NCBI GenBank assembly: GCA_947650285.1
Contig: CANTFL010000122.1
Location: forward strand, 62,001-126,000
Length of the DNA: 64,000 nucleotides
From: Hyaloperonospora brassicae
Taxonomy: Eukaryota > Oomycota > Peronosporomycetes > Peronosporales > Peronosporaceae
Direction: 5' to 3'
Positions 33,268-45,000 of the stretch are shown piece after piece. The translations under genes were made by a program, and so were the position numbers. Below the pieces are notes generated by a model. That model was not told the origin of the DNA, did not search any database, and saw nothing but the letters and a program-made list of their open reading frames with translations. The stretch's first letter is position 1; every line of letters starts with the position of its first letter.

Positions 33268-36200
33268 TAGTGTGTATCAAAATAGTAGTTTTCATGCATC
33301 TTTCTGCGACCCAATACAGTTCTTCTCATGATGTCTATTGTCGGATAGTCAAGCATTTAATACAACAACAACTAAAAAACACTGGTATGAATCTCGTAAT
33401 TTTTACGACCATAATAATGAAGAAATATGCATTATGTGAAGATGTATGTGCTTTCTCCGTTAATCGCAGTCAAATAAATATTCATTCGCTTCAAAAACAT
33501 GACAGCACAATAGTCATAAGGATAATAGCCTTTCTGCACATTGGACTACCTATCGGATGTTTAGCTAGGATAATTTTTAGTAAATTGTTTCCGTAAATCC
33601 ATACAAAATTCGCTTTGATGCGGTGAGTTTTAATGCTATGTTTCCATGGTTAAATACTTACTCAAGACTTAGGCAATGCTATCCTGAGCCGTATTCTTAT
33701 CCTGACATGCCGACATTGTGATAAGTTGTCTTTACATACATCACTTTTGACGCCGTAAGCTGGTACTTTTTAAAGGGAACAAGTTAATTTTTACAAGCTT
33801 GAAAGTGCCTAAAACGTCAGTGTCGCATGACTTTAACGAGAAGCAGTAATCGGGAGGACCGAAAACTAGGTCCACTACGTGTGATCATATGCGAGTAAAA
33901 AATAAAATTTGAGCTTGCATACTCTTACAAACGGCGACGTGAAGTCGTTGTATTTGTTGTATTCTCGAATTCATTAAGAAGCGCATATTATAGCTCGCCT
34001 ATGCTTATAAGGACTGCCATTTACTCATTGTAACGTGTGCAGCGCTTGTAGTGTGTGCGTCATGGAGTGATCATATTCTATTCGTGAAAGTATTGCGGTT
34101 GTGCAGCGTATCCGCCTTTATATAGCTAGTGCTATTTAATTCTCATCAGTTAATACGACCTTCAATTGCAGAGGCTAGAGCTTATATATTTTCTATTTGA
34201 TTTCGAATAAAAATTGAGGAATTTATCCGGAGATGAAGCCGATGCGTCGCTTGCGATAGCACAACACATTGTATATGAATTCATCCGTGTGATCGCGCAG
34301 CAAATTTATTTCAAGCGCAAGACTTAAAAGTGGGGGCGTTGCTAAACAGTCAAACGGCCTTTTCTTTAGCGGTTTCGTCAAGTATCATAACCAATTTCAG
34401 TGCCCTACATTTCACAATATTTGCCGTCTGTCTACATCTTTTTACTACCTTAAGACATTATCTTGTCATTTCGTTCCTTCATTATGCTTTGAAAGGGGCT
34501 TACCATGACTCTTTATTCCAATTTTCCTTAGTCATGAACTGACTTTATATAATTAGGAACCAGATGCTGCATTCTAGCGCTGAATGAAATTCATTATGCG
34601 GCAACATCATCTAGAACGAAGGTAAGGTACTTGTACCATCGAAAATGATATCGCTTGGATCACCGCTGCACGATGACGACATTGAAGTGTAAAGCAACAC
34701 AAGAAATAGCCCATTTTCTCAGGCTTGAACCCATATCCTTTATTTGTTGGCTATAAAATTTCATGAGATGTGTACAATTTTGAATCCCGACGATCCATAT
34801 TCGCCACTTGCCGCAGTTCAGCTCTCAATCGAGCTACTAGAAGCGCTTCAGACTATCATGCGCTATATCTGGTACCAAATCAAGGCAAACATTGGTTTTC
34901 GTTATGTTGGATGACGCCTAATCTCATGACCCGTGTATGTTTTTTCGCTCGTCGGACTTAATAGTTGGAGATTAATGTTGGTGCTGTAGAATAATTAGTA
35001 GTTAAAGAAATGCATTATGTATGTTATCTGTCAAACTCCATCGCTCTTATTCTCATCTATGACTGATAAGTAGTCCGTCACATTAATATTTGTCGGGCCT
35101 AACTGCGCTGGTTCATATATACCTGACACATAACATCCACGGTTTTTTACGCGACATCTATGCCAATTTATCCTATTAACATTCCAATTTTTTTGCAAAT
35201 GTTTCAACCTAATCTACAGCGAATAGATCTAGCCGATAGCAGACCAGCACACGGAATTAATATAATAAATACTTTTTATTGTCTCGTGAGTATACATCGT
35301 CCAGTAAATAGTGCTCTAAATATTGCATTCCAACGGTGTACAACAATTCGAGATCTCGTAAATATGCCCATTGTAACTGCAAATTAAATCAGAAGCATAA
35401 GAACAAAGTATTAGTGTGAAGCGATCTCATAAAAAATTGTACTATAATTCGCAGCTGCACTAAGCTTAAATGCTGGTTTAAGCACTTTCGTACAGCGCGT
35501 AGATTATGAAGCGCAGCACTGTAACAGGCGAAGTATATACATAATACTATCAAAAAGTAGATTTAAATAGATAAATTGCTTTTGTTGAATAACAACACTT
35601 ATAATATGAATAGCACTTGTAAATAAAGTATTTGCGGCGCCACAACTTCTTATTGTGGTACCTTGTGCAAGTATTTTAATTAGTTTAACTGTTCAATCTA
35701 AAATTATGCGTTTTTAAAATCATTTTGGTTTTACTTTTTCCTGCTATATCTTGAGTTTTTTGGTATAATTTTAGATAGACCAGATATTATCATTATTATA
35801 ATGTCTATTAAAAACAACCATCAATATTTCTTAGAATATTACAGCACAATCTGTTATTTGTTTAGCGACCCAATGATCTACTCATTGATTAATACATGAA
35901 ATGATACCAACACACTAATCGCTCCTTGACGCGCTCAATAGATGGCGAGCAGACATGACAATACATGATCATGTAATAATATAATCTAGTGTGGACCAAT
36001 AAACGGAATAAGCGATCTAAGGACTAAATTATATCTGAATCTGTCTTACTTCAAACACTAATAAGTATTATCGCCTTGGTAGTTCAGCCTTCTTTTGTGG
36101 TGTGCGTGAGTTGATTAGTAAATGACAGACTCTGTTGTCAGTGAAAGTTTGCTTTGTGCTGCAACCCCATGCGGGACTGTCGATGCCTTTATACAAGCAC

Positions 36201-39080
36201 CACCATATGCACTTGGGTAAGCAAAAAACTTGAATTTATCTTTCGGAAGGTGTTCTTGTTTCATCATAATGAAGGATCGATTCGACATACAGAGTAGCTA
36301 AGCAGTGCTGAACAATGCGGAAATTTGTATATTTAGGTTACCTCTGTAGGTTTCACATCTCAACTCAAATCACGAAATTCAATGCGATCAGACTCAATCG
36401 CCTTGGATGTCATTGTCTTGCCAAGACTAGGACCTTTTTAAACCACGTGACAAGCAAGGACGGACTGATGTATCTTTTTGTTACAAATATTAAGCCAAAG
36501 CTCGCAGAAAGCACTTTGACTAGCCCGGTGGCTTTTCTCGATCACATCGAAGAGTCAGGAAGCTATCAACACGTAAGAAGTTGTTTTATCACTAAAATCC
36601 AGTCTTTATACGAAAGGTTGTCGATCTCTTTTGAGTCCACCGGTTTTATCGTATTCAACTACCTTACACAACTCTTGCAATATCTTCTTATTACTCAGCC
36701 TAGCTGGTCACTCTCATCCACTTTTGTGTAAACCAGGAAGCTTCAAAAGTGACATAGCAGATGTTCAAAAACCACCGTCGTCCAGCTTTATCTACAGCTA
36801 ATTGTCTACCTTCTTCTAACGATCATCGTATCTCGCCATCTACGAGCTAATTAAAGAGGTAGAATATTAGCAAACGTTGCCATGTAATTAAGGCAAAATA
36901 TACTGCTCGTGTGCGAGATATCGAAATACTGCCGAACAGCGCGTAGCGGAGCGTCTTTCGATTTACAAATATTGCCGAACTACCGATGATTTGTTCCAAT
37001 CTGTGGTGTTCGGCAAATGAAAGCCTACGTATAGCCACTAACATGCTTACGCATCGGGCATCTGGACAATAGCCGTCGTTCATAAGCAAAGGAGCAAAAT
37101 TTGGTGTAAAGCCGATGTCAATTTTCTTCACATGTAATCGAAGCTGTCACTTATGAGAAAACGACGAATTAATTACTTCATTAATGCAGCTTTCACAATA
37201 GTTTAACCACACGAAAATAGTAGTAAGTTGTAGTTTTCAGGATCTAGGACACGTGTCTAAGCTATTGAGGAGCCTGCAGGTAAAAGCAATTTATCACGGG
37301 TCTGGTGGCCACAGTCCTTAGCTTGTTGCTTTCCATATTGGTTTCTTTAGGTTAGTGGAGCAATGATGTACGCTTTGTTTCCAGAGTCCTTAAATGACGT
37401 CCAGTAACTCGTCACTCTCAATGCGATAAGGGAAGTAGCATGAAGCTCACTGTGGCATTAAAATATCAATTTGAATACGCAGTCAAGAATTGAATACTCA
37501 CGGTCCCATTCTCCATAGTCGTGGTTGGAGACTAGGGACTGGTGTATCAAAACTAAGTATGTGCTTTGTGAGATGTAGTCAGCACAAGTGTTGCCGCGGT
37601 TTCTTAGTATCAAACAAACTTGTTTGTTGTTGCTGATGAGTTTGCTGACGATGTCACTCTACCGCCAAGCGGAGCCGAGCGACCATCAGTACTACGTTGC
37701 TTCTCAACAGCTGTAAAGGGGCACGCTCTTACCAGATGACTAGTAAGACCTTGTGTTAGCAAAACACAAGGCTGCGTACTTTGGACGCTATGTGCACGTG
37801 GCGTGAGGAAGCGCGAGGAAGGAGATAGAATTAATAAGCTTTGTCCAGGGGAAAAGTAAAATTGTAATTAACATTATTCCGTTTCTTAATTTAACTATCT
37901 TTGTCTTCATCTACCAATATTCAACTACAATCTACAATGTGGGCTACTTGCTCACACACATGGCGCGCTTCAAGCAGCCCTTGGTAGTGAATCTAGTTAA
38001 TGTACCGTGGACATTCTTCAAAAAGTGGAGCGACCTCGAATATCACACTCGGGAGTAAGATTCTGCAAACCTTACTTCTTTTCGAGTAATGCTAATTGAA
38101 TATTGTCAAATTAGATAATATATTACAGTTGATACATTCGTATCAATTATGACGTAACGGGCTCACCCCGTTACTATTACTTTATAAAAAGCTTACGCAT
38201 GTCAAAGACGCGTCATCATTGCGACTGCTTTGGTCGTCAATAGATGTTTACTTATACCCCCATCAGCGCCATTGTGCGCCTGAATTACAGCAATCTATAT
38301 GTTTCGAGCATTCTAGCTGGTCGACTTTTATGCATAACATCACATTGTGTTTTGAGGCTTGGTGCTTGCCTTAATGAACCGCTGCGCGTCCGGATCTACG
38401 ACGTGCAACTTTACGCAAAATTATAGAAGAGTAACAAATATGACGACATGGAATTTTGAACTGTTCGAGTCAAAGACAAGTCAGTTAGCTTGCTGCGGTA
38501 TCATTTCGACGAGCACTGACAGCTGCTACACTCGAAAACTGGTGCAATCTCGATTCAAATCGACTGGTTAGACGACATCGTCTACACTTCGACGATTCTT
38601 TGAGCTCAAGCGTATATCAGTATGCAGCATTCTCCTTGTTCTCACATATATGGGCGGAGTTGCTGACAAGACAAGTTCTTCTGGAATGGCAAAGTACAAT
38701 GTGTGGATCTTAAAATCTGGGTTAGCAAACTATCTTCTACTGACAAAATCTCATGCCGTGGAACGTCTACGCGTAGTATATTTATTCTACAGACGCATGT
38801 GGACACACAAATGCATACACACAGAGGTTTGGCTTCTAATAACTGCACACTCCCTATTGGGAAGCTTTGTTCTTTATTTGCAATAATCTCCGCTAGATTC
38901 TGTTATTCGACATGGGGACTGCCTCTCATATCAAATATCAGATGTACTAGTGGATTTGCCGCTCGAAAATTCAATCCGTGCTGTCGTGCAGGTTTATGCA
39001 CAGCCGCTGGAGCCCGCAATTGTTTTAAATGGACCATCCTTGTCAAACCCGTATCAGACTGACTCACTGGCTTACAAGTG
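33268..39080. other. AT-rich intergenic DNA; no recognisable gene
   Basis: The longest plus frame (36315-36731, 138 codons) and the others show no known motif. A somewhat GC-richer stretch at about 37600-38000 has small palindromes (CCTTGTGTT...AACACAAGG near 37752; TGTGGGC...GCTCACA near 37939) and could be a decayed LTR. Frames at 38650-39062 are unrecognised. Confidence 0.5.
38154..38174. repeat. inverted repeat related to LTR start
   Basis: Arms GTAACGGG and CCCGTTAC with a 5-base loop, closely related to the palindrome at 13124-13145 and to the first bases of the Gypsy A LTR. Confidence 0.45.
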
Positions 39081-39084
39081 CTAG

Positions 39085-39260
39085 CTTCTGAAAAAATGGC
39101 AAACAAGCTGTTGAACCGCTTCCGGTCGCGCGATCAGCCTGGCGATCAGATCTTCGTTTTCGTGAGCAGCTCTTTGTACAAATCGACAGTCAGTGCAGAA
39201 GTGACACGAGCGCCACCAGTGATGTAGTCCTTGCGCACCTTTTTGCCCGGCTAGACACCT
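39085..39260 (-). pseudogene. gene relic beside the Mutator-like insertion, possibly SAPS-domain (PP6 regulatory subunit)
   Basis: On the minus strand a short segment reads AHENEDLIARLIARPEAVQQ followed by LVCHFF. This resembles the repeated phrase of SAPS-domain proteins (Asn-Glu-Lys-Leu-Ile...Phe-Leu...Pro-Glu...Gln-Leu-Val). Other parts are out of frame. The Mutator-like element begins 36 bp away, so the relic may be what is left of its target gene. Confidence 0.25.
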
Positions 39261-39295
39261 GGCATGGCTTTTCGGTATACGATTGGCAGCCCTCC

Positions 39296-39452
39296 GGGAG
39301 AGGCGAGACGGCAGCAAGTGAAACAGAGAACGGCAGCGAGCTGGGCAGCAAGTGAGTTGTGTGTACATTAGGGCCCTTTTGTGCCTAATGTGTACATACG
39401 AAATAGCTACCAGCTCCCACCGAACCTCTATTGAATCGTCTTGTTTTGCAGC
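39296..39452 (+). repeat. left terminal inverted repeat of the Mutator-like element (157 bp)
   Basis: Matches the reverse complement of 40404-40628 throughout except for about 68 bp missing here between two copies of GCAGCAAGTGA, a probable deletion between short direct repeats. It contains a hairpin built from TGTACATTAGG and CCTAATGTGTACA. Confidence 0.85.
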
Positions 39453-40403
39453 AATAGAAGCCCGAAATTCCGTAACCGACCATGCACCTCTGGACCAGCC
39501 AGGATCGTTCGGGGTCAACAAGTGGGGTGACAACGGTGGTCAGGGTGGCGCGCCTGGGCTCGGCAGTTCTACTGGCCCAGACCCTGTTGGAGGCTACAGT
39601 GCTGAAAAGCGCGGAGTTGTCAAGAACGTTTGGGGCCATACGGGTCTGACCACGCCCGACAACCTCGCACCTGCTGCACCTGAAGCTGTCATACTTGTTG
39701 ACACTGGCTCGCCCGGTCCGTACAACCAAGGTGGTCAGGGTATCTAACAGGGAAAGGTGGCTACGGTACGCAGCCTGCCTATAGTGGTCAGGGACCGTAC
39801 ACTCCCCAGTCTTCCCAACAACCACCACAGCAAGAGTACGCTAGCCCTAGCAGCTACGATAACGACGAGCTCTCGAGTGATGACGAAGCGAATGGCAACG
39901 TCGACGAGCGGGAGCGGTAGATTAGCTTCGGCTATCTTTGGCGGCATCCCCGGTGCACTGGCCCCAATGTCTGAGGTTAGACGCGTCGGGCCGAACACAC
40001 ACTCCACGCTCCATTACTGCTACCGTCGAACAAGTCGTGCTTCCACGCGTCGCGCATCGAGCCGGAGCGACCAGCAGCAGACTCTTCCAGCCCTAGCCTC
40101 GATCAAACAACCCCGCCTTCGCAACAACACCGCGCGAAGGTGAAGATGGATCTGCTTAATTTCTCATTCGACGCGCCCGCAGCTCCACAATGCCCAGTTG
40201 CGTTCCGGCAGCCACTACCGCCACTAAAGCACCACCAGCCGCAGCTTATGACACCGCTACAGCAGCAACAGTAGCAGTAGCCGATGATGAATGCAGACCC
40301 GTTCGGAATGGGCCCACCGGTTTTACCCGCGCGTGTTGCAGTAGGCGTCTCGCCAGCTGCTTCTATCGATCCTTCTACAGTATTGTGCCAGACTTAAATT
40401 ATA
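39453..40403 (+). pseudogene. captured host gene fragment, epsin-like C-terminal region
   Basis: The plus strand encodes, across frameshifts, a Gly/Gln/Pro/Ser-rich tail: GSFGVNKWGDNGGQGG, YSAEKRGVVKNVWG, SQQPPQQEYASPSSYDNDEL and SSDDEANGN, then RLASAIFGGIPGALAPM, DLLNFSFDAPAAPQ and MMNADPFGMGPP. The clathrin-box-like DLLNF and the AP-2-type DPF motif suggest the tail of an epsin/ENTH-domain endocytic adaptor. The ENTH domain itself is absent. Frameshifts and stops show that it is non-functional. Family identity is inferred from motifs only. Confidence 0.5.
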
Positions 40404-40628
40404 GCTACAAAACAAGACAAATCAATAGAGGTACGGTGGGAGCTGGGAGCTATTTAGTATGTACACATTAGGCACAAAAGGGCCCTAATGTACACACAAC
40501 TCACTTGCTGCCCCGCTCGCTGCCATTCTCTGTTTCACTTGCTGTGGGTCCTGTAGGAGCTTTAAACATCTTATACATAATCACTGTTAATAGACTAAAC
40601 CCTCACTTGCTGCCGTCTCGCCTCTCCC
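40404..40628 (-). repeat. right terminal inverted repeat of the Mutator-like element (225 bp)
   Basis: Inverted counterpart of 39296-39452 with about 68 bp of extra sequence near 40540-40610. It ends CGCCTCTCCC at 40628, directly before the 9-bp duplication. Confidence 0.85.
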
Positions 40629-40840
40629 CAGCCCTCCCTAAAAAAGGATTCAGGATCTTGCAAATGGCAGAAGGTGCTTTACGTGGTCCGAACAACAATA
40701 TATTTTTGGAAGAGACTCAACAAGGGCTGGCGTCGTCGTCGTCGCCAGAGCCGGTGCGAGGGCCATTTTGGATAAGACCTTTTGAAGCCGATTGCTGAAC
40801 AAAGATTGAACAGGCCCGCGTGCGAAATGCTCGACTGGTC

Positions 40841-40854
40841 TTACTTTGCAATTT
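40841..40854 (+). promoter_or_regulatory. oomycete initiator-like core promoter
   Basis: TTACTTTGCAATTT fits the oomycete Inr consensus (TCATTYYNCAWTTT) at 12 of 14 positions and lies 70 bp before the ATG of the RXLR gene, the usual distance. It supports the chosen start. It also lies 213 bp beyond the end of the Mutator-like element, so the element sits within the probable promoter. Confidence 0.6.
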
Positions 40855-40923
40855 GATTGCATCCACCACCACCACTACCACCACCAACCATTCGAACGTC
40901 TTTTCGCCGCGACAACAAGAATC

Positions 40924-41832
40924 ATGCGTCTGGCCTTCGCTGCTGCTGGAGCTCTCGCTGCTGTTTTCGCTTGCAGTGATGGGGGTTCTACTGGTATCAT
41001 CTCGAATGATATTCTCGTGCCCGGTGTATCTCTCGCAGCTCGCGTGTCGGATAGCAATGTCAACAACATGGACACGACGAGACTTCTGCGGGAGTCTCTG
41101 GCTGACGATCAATCGACAACGTCTCTGGAAACTGAGGAGAGAGTTGGCCTAACTGCACCTGGAGAAGAGGTGCTGGCGATAGAAAGTGCGATACGAGGTA
41201 GCGCTGTGGCCACACCGGAGAACTCAAGGATCGGCTCTATGGTCAGGGGTGACCAACCCGCGTCATCCGAGAGCGTATTTGGGACGATTTGGGTCTTTGT
41301 GGAGAAGTTGAAGGGCTTTGTCGTCGACGGTGAATCGGTCAGTGAGCGCTACGAGAATGGCTTGTCAAGGAACGCAGAATTTGGGGAGGCAGGTGAAAAG
41401 GCCAAGACGGCCAAAAATGGCGGAGTCATCCCTGGCGATGAACCCAAGATCGCAACAACTGGCCACATTCACTATGATGGTAATGCCAAGACAGCAGCGG
41501 AGGTGAAATATCCTTCTTACGCTCTGGCCAAGCCAGTCGTCACTCGCGAGGGTCGCCATGATTTGAATGCCGAGACAGCAGCGAAAATAAAAGGTCGCTC
41601 CTATGCTGAGGCCGAGCCAGTTGTAAACGGCGAGGGCCGCCATGATCCGAAGGTCGAGACAGCAGCGGATGACGGTGATATCTATAAACATTCCTTTCAT
41701 CTTGAATGCAATAGATGGCGACGGTCCTCACAAGTGGGGATTTTGACATCGCGCTTAGGGTGTAAATGGTATAATTGTCCCGAAGAAGGACGCTTAGGCC
41801 ACAGTGAAAATTTTAGTTCGTGTGAGAGATGA
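40924..41832 (+). CDS. secreted RXLR-EER effector candidate with internal repeats (302 aa)
   Basis: The ATG at 40924 starts a typical signal peptide (MRLAFAAAGALAAVFA). An RLLR motif follows at residues 53-56 and EER at 71-73, the classic spacing for oomycete host-targeted effectors; such proteins enter plant cells and alter immunity. The C-terminal half has two adjacent 28-residue repeats (184-211 and 212-239, shared core TAA..K...SYA.A.PVV..EGR) and the start of a third at 240. A short hydrophobic/aromatic segment near 118-133 (VFGTIWVFVEKLKGF) could be a WY-like helix. The last 50 residues are unlike the rest, and another frame over 41690-41880 also looks protein-like, so a frameshift may have altered the end. 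Target and function are unknown. Confidence 0.85.
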   Translation: MRLAFAAAGALAAVFACSDGGSTGIISNDILVPGVSLAARVSDSNVNNMDTTRLLRESLADDQSTTSLETEERVGLTAPGEEVLAIESAIRGSAVATPENSRIGSMVRGDQPASSESVFGTIWVFVEKLKGFVVDGESVSERYENGLSRNAEFGEAGEKAKTAKNGGVIPGDEPKIATTGHIHYDGNAKTAAEVKYPSYALAKPVVTREGRHDLNAETAAKIKGRSYAEAEPVVNGEGRHDPKVETAADDGDIYKHSFHLECNRWRRSSQVGILTSRLGCKWYNCPEEGRLGHSENFSSCER

Positions 41833-41913
41833 TGCTAATGCGCAATTATCGGGGCCACCTGTTGCGCTGACACTGATCAGTTGGAGGGGAGGTGTGTGGC
41901 TACTAACTCTCCA

Positions 41914-42088
41914 AATAAGGTCTACCTGGTTGAATTCGTCTCATTATACTGTTTAGACATCATCGCCCAGAGGTTATTCGGTTGGATAGTTCGGCTATTC
42001 GTCGATTCCGAATTACTCGATTTTTGTCCCCGGGGGGCTCGAACCGGCAATCAGAGTCTTTATCGTTAGCGAATAAGGTCTACCTGGT
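41914..42088 (-). mobile_element. short SINE-like insertion with perfect 17-bp target duplication
   Basis: AATAAGGTCTACCTGGT occurs at 41914-41930 and again at 42072-42088, flanking 141 bp. The insert on the minus strand begins CGCTAACGATAAAGACTCTG and contains GGTTCGAGCCC, a good RNA polymerase III B box, as in the 3' half of a tRNA. No A box is present, suggesting 5' truncation, which is usual for reverse-transcribed elements. No poly(A) tail was seen. It lies 98 bp beyond the RXLR stop codon. Confidence 0.7.
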
Positions 42089-45000
42089 ACGACATTGCTA
42101 TGTAATTTCATCCTTTATCTTTTTTGCACGTAAAGAAGCTCACGACTAAATTATATCTACCTTCGACCGTGTACCTATCTTTTTTGGTGCAGTGGTGAGG
42201 GAATAATCGACAAAGTGACAAGCGATCGTGACACGAGATGCCAAGATACATACCAGTTTTTATCGTACAACACAACCTTAAGCGTTAATTCCAGGGTAAT
42301 ATGACATCCATAATCACTTTTTGTCAATCCAAATTACATCCTTGAGAATACAACTCGATAATGTTACAATATATTGTTACCAATCGTAACTTCTGCTAAA
42401 TAGGTGATGTAGACCATAACAATAACCAACAAAGCGCTTGATGAATGATTGACGGACGCAATGGATGGTTAGCAAACGGTCTCAGTTCATATATGTATTA
42501 CCTGGATTTTCAGGGACGTTTTCACATACGTATAAATCGATCATCCAAACAATTACAACATTCTTCTAGCATGAGACTGGCGTGGTCTCGATAACCTATT
42601 TTTTGCCTCGTACCTCGTGTATCGGAGGGTGCTCGCTACATTACAGTAAAACCTACCGTGGATAGGGTTACAAGAAAACATTATCCTAATCGAAAATTAC
42701 CCCCAAAGTTCCCTTTTACAAGTAAATATTACTGACGCCGCTCCACACATTGATAGATATGGGTCGCTTTATTAATCAACCACATCACCTATTTTGCTTC
42801 TTGACGCGCAATGGATGGTGAGGGATGCATGCATAGTAATGTACAATTTAATAGAAGGAACAGATCTATGAAAAGCTCGATAATGGTACTATCATTTATC
42901 AATATAACGGTTCTTGCCCTCCCTCATATTAAGCACTCTTGATTGCAAGCGGGTTATATATCGATTAATTAATTTGGAATTCGTGTACAATTCTATAATT
43001 TATAATTTGTCAAACTCTGTTATGTATTTATTAGCGAATTGTAATTAATTATTTATAGAATAGGATTTTCAAATAAAATACTTTTTTATTATTTGTTTTG
43101 TAAAGGCCCCCGTTTTTGGTTACCTTATTTTGTAGATTGGATTATGTTTCAACGATGTGTCAAGAACATGCTTTAGTTTTTACAAGTTCAACAGGTTTAT
43201 CATTAATTTCAGAAGGTGAATTTCCCTCAGCACGTACAGAATACGTGCGGTTGATAAGAGCACACACCCTATCATTGTCCTCGGCGCTAGATCCTTACCG
43301 ATTATCGATGTAATATTGTACTCTATCACGTCTCGTGTAAATGCAATTTAAAGCACCTGCCAACACTGCTGCCTGGGTAGGTCAGCATATATTGTGTGCA
43401 GGATGACAATAATTGCCTGTTTCACCTGATATCAATTCGTACTCCGTCTAATTTTAACGGACTCATACATCGTGGAAGCTATAAATATCACAGCTCACAA
43501 ATCACGCGTGAAGATCTTTCCTGCTAGAACGATCAAAAACGACTGCCGCCGATCAAACGAGTTGACCCGTTTCTGACCCAGATGCAATCGCCATATGCTA
43601 GCTTTAAAAAAGACAGCAATACGTTGTTGTTGCCAAGACTATGAAGAATAACCTTGTCGCGGCTAGTTTGGTCACACCTTCTTTACTAATGAGACTCGTA
43701 ACATTCATAGCTATAAAGTGAAAGATAGGTGGCTTGATATCCAAATTGTAAATAATCACACTCTGCTACGAGAGATTGGCGGACGCATGCTTGTCGATCT
43801 AATAATCTAATCATTTGGATTAGGTTTTAGGTAGTCGGAGGAAGATCCCTGCTATATAGTTTCGTCCAGGTCAGCGATACTAGTGACGCACGTGAGACCA
43901 AAGACAACGAGAAAAAGTGAATGTGAGGCATGTCGACTATAGTTAAAAGTGCTTAATTTTGGGTTCAGGAGATATAGTTCGAGGCTGCAATGTGTGACTT
44001 TTACAAAACCTAGTATGCGCGACTAATAAAAAAATTAATTGCCACGTAAAATATTAAGTATTAAGTTGAACGCTGGCGATCTTTCCAAGTTAGCGTTATA
44101 TATACACAACGTGATAAAAAAAACTTGCATGGTCATCGTATGTGAGACGTTTATGTGTTCATACAAGTCATAAGGGTGTTCAAACGAATTGCGGATGTTA
44201 TTTAAAAGCTCTTCTAAGTTGCTATGCGCTGTAGATTATTGACAAGTATTTTCGTAGCATAGCAGAAAGATGTGACCTAGAATCAATATGTAAATAACAC
44301 ATTACAATATATTCCAAAATAATTTCACGAAAATTGGGGGTCCAAAATTTGAGGACCTCAATTATTTCAAGCAAACAAACCCGATTTAATGAAAAACTGC
44401 GATTGAATTTTTATATATTCATTTCTAAATTGCCACAATGTCTATGGGTTGTATATATTCGCGTTCTTATCCAATAACAACAGAGAATACATAATGACTA
44501 TATATCGATTAGGTGTAGAGACGCCGGTTTGACGTTGCTATGTCGCAACAGCGAAGAGAATCGACAAATCGTTGTAGTAGCCTTAAAGCTCCTGTATAAT
44601 ACAGCAACGTGGCGAAGACTGTTTTTCATACTCGGTCAACACGTATTAGTGCCACCGGTATCCAGAGTTTATCATTAAAAAGGCAACCAAAACGACAATA
44701 GACTTCGCGCAAGGGGTCAGTTTGACAGCATATTTTCGATACAACCAAATTTAGTTATTTCGCCTGCCTAGTTTCAACAAGCACAAGACCTCTCGTGCGA
44801 GTATGCCGCTGTTCTATGCAACAGATTATTAACATGCGTGAGACACGTTTTTTTGCGAACTACCACGATTATTTGCAAGAATCTACAATCATCTTGGATC
44901 CACATTCATACAGAAATTCTGCTTCCATATATAAGTCAGATGGCACAAATATTAAGTTTCATAGTCTGCCATTATCATTGATCCGTCAAGATATGTGCTG

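Larger units (their letters stand above)
39296..40628. mobile_element. non-autonomous Mutator-like (Pack-MULE type) element carrying a captured gene fragment
   Basis: The 1333-bp element has terminal inverted repeats starting GGGAGAGGCGAGACGGCAGC on each strand. It is flanked by an exact 9-bp duplication, CAGCCCTCC, at 39287-39295 and 40629-40637. Long inverted ends with 8-11 bp duplications are typical of Mutator-like elements. No transposase is encoded. Instead, the 950 bp between the ends look like part of a host gene. An autonomous element elsewhere would have to mobilise it. It lies about 300 bp upstream of the RXLR gene start. Confidence 0.8.

Noticed and set aside
36315..36731. A 138-codon plus-strand gene
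   Set aside because: No recognisable motif, AT-rich context, no promoter or homologous copy seen; a frame of this size can occur by chance in 64 kb.
39352..40471. Several ORFs across the Mutator-like element as intact genes
   Set aside because: They run into the inverted repeats or switch frames inside the captured fragment; the mirrored VCTH peptides come from the repeats themselves.
40846..40923. Upstream extension of the effector frame
   Set aside because: It has no ATG; the 26 extra codons start at TTG and would place a His-rich stretch before a good signal peptide. The ATG at 40924 lies 70 bp after an initiator element and starts a typical secretion signal.
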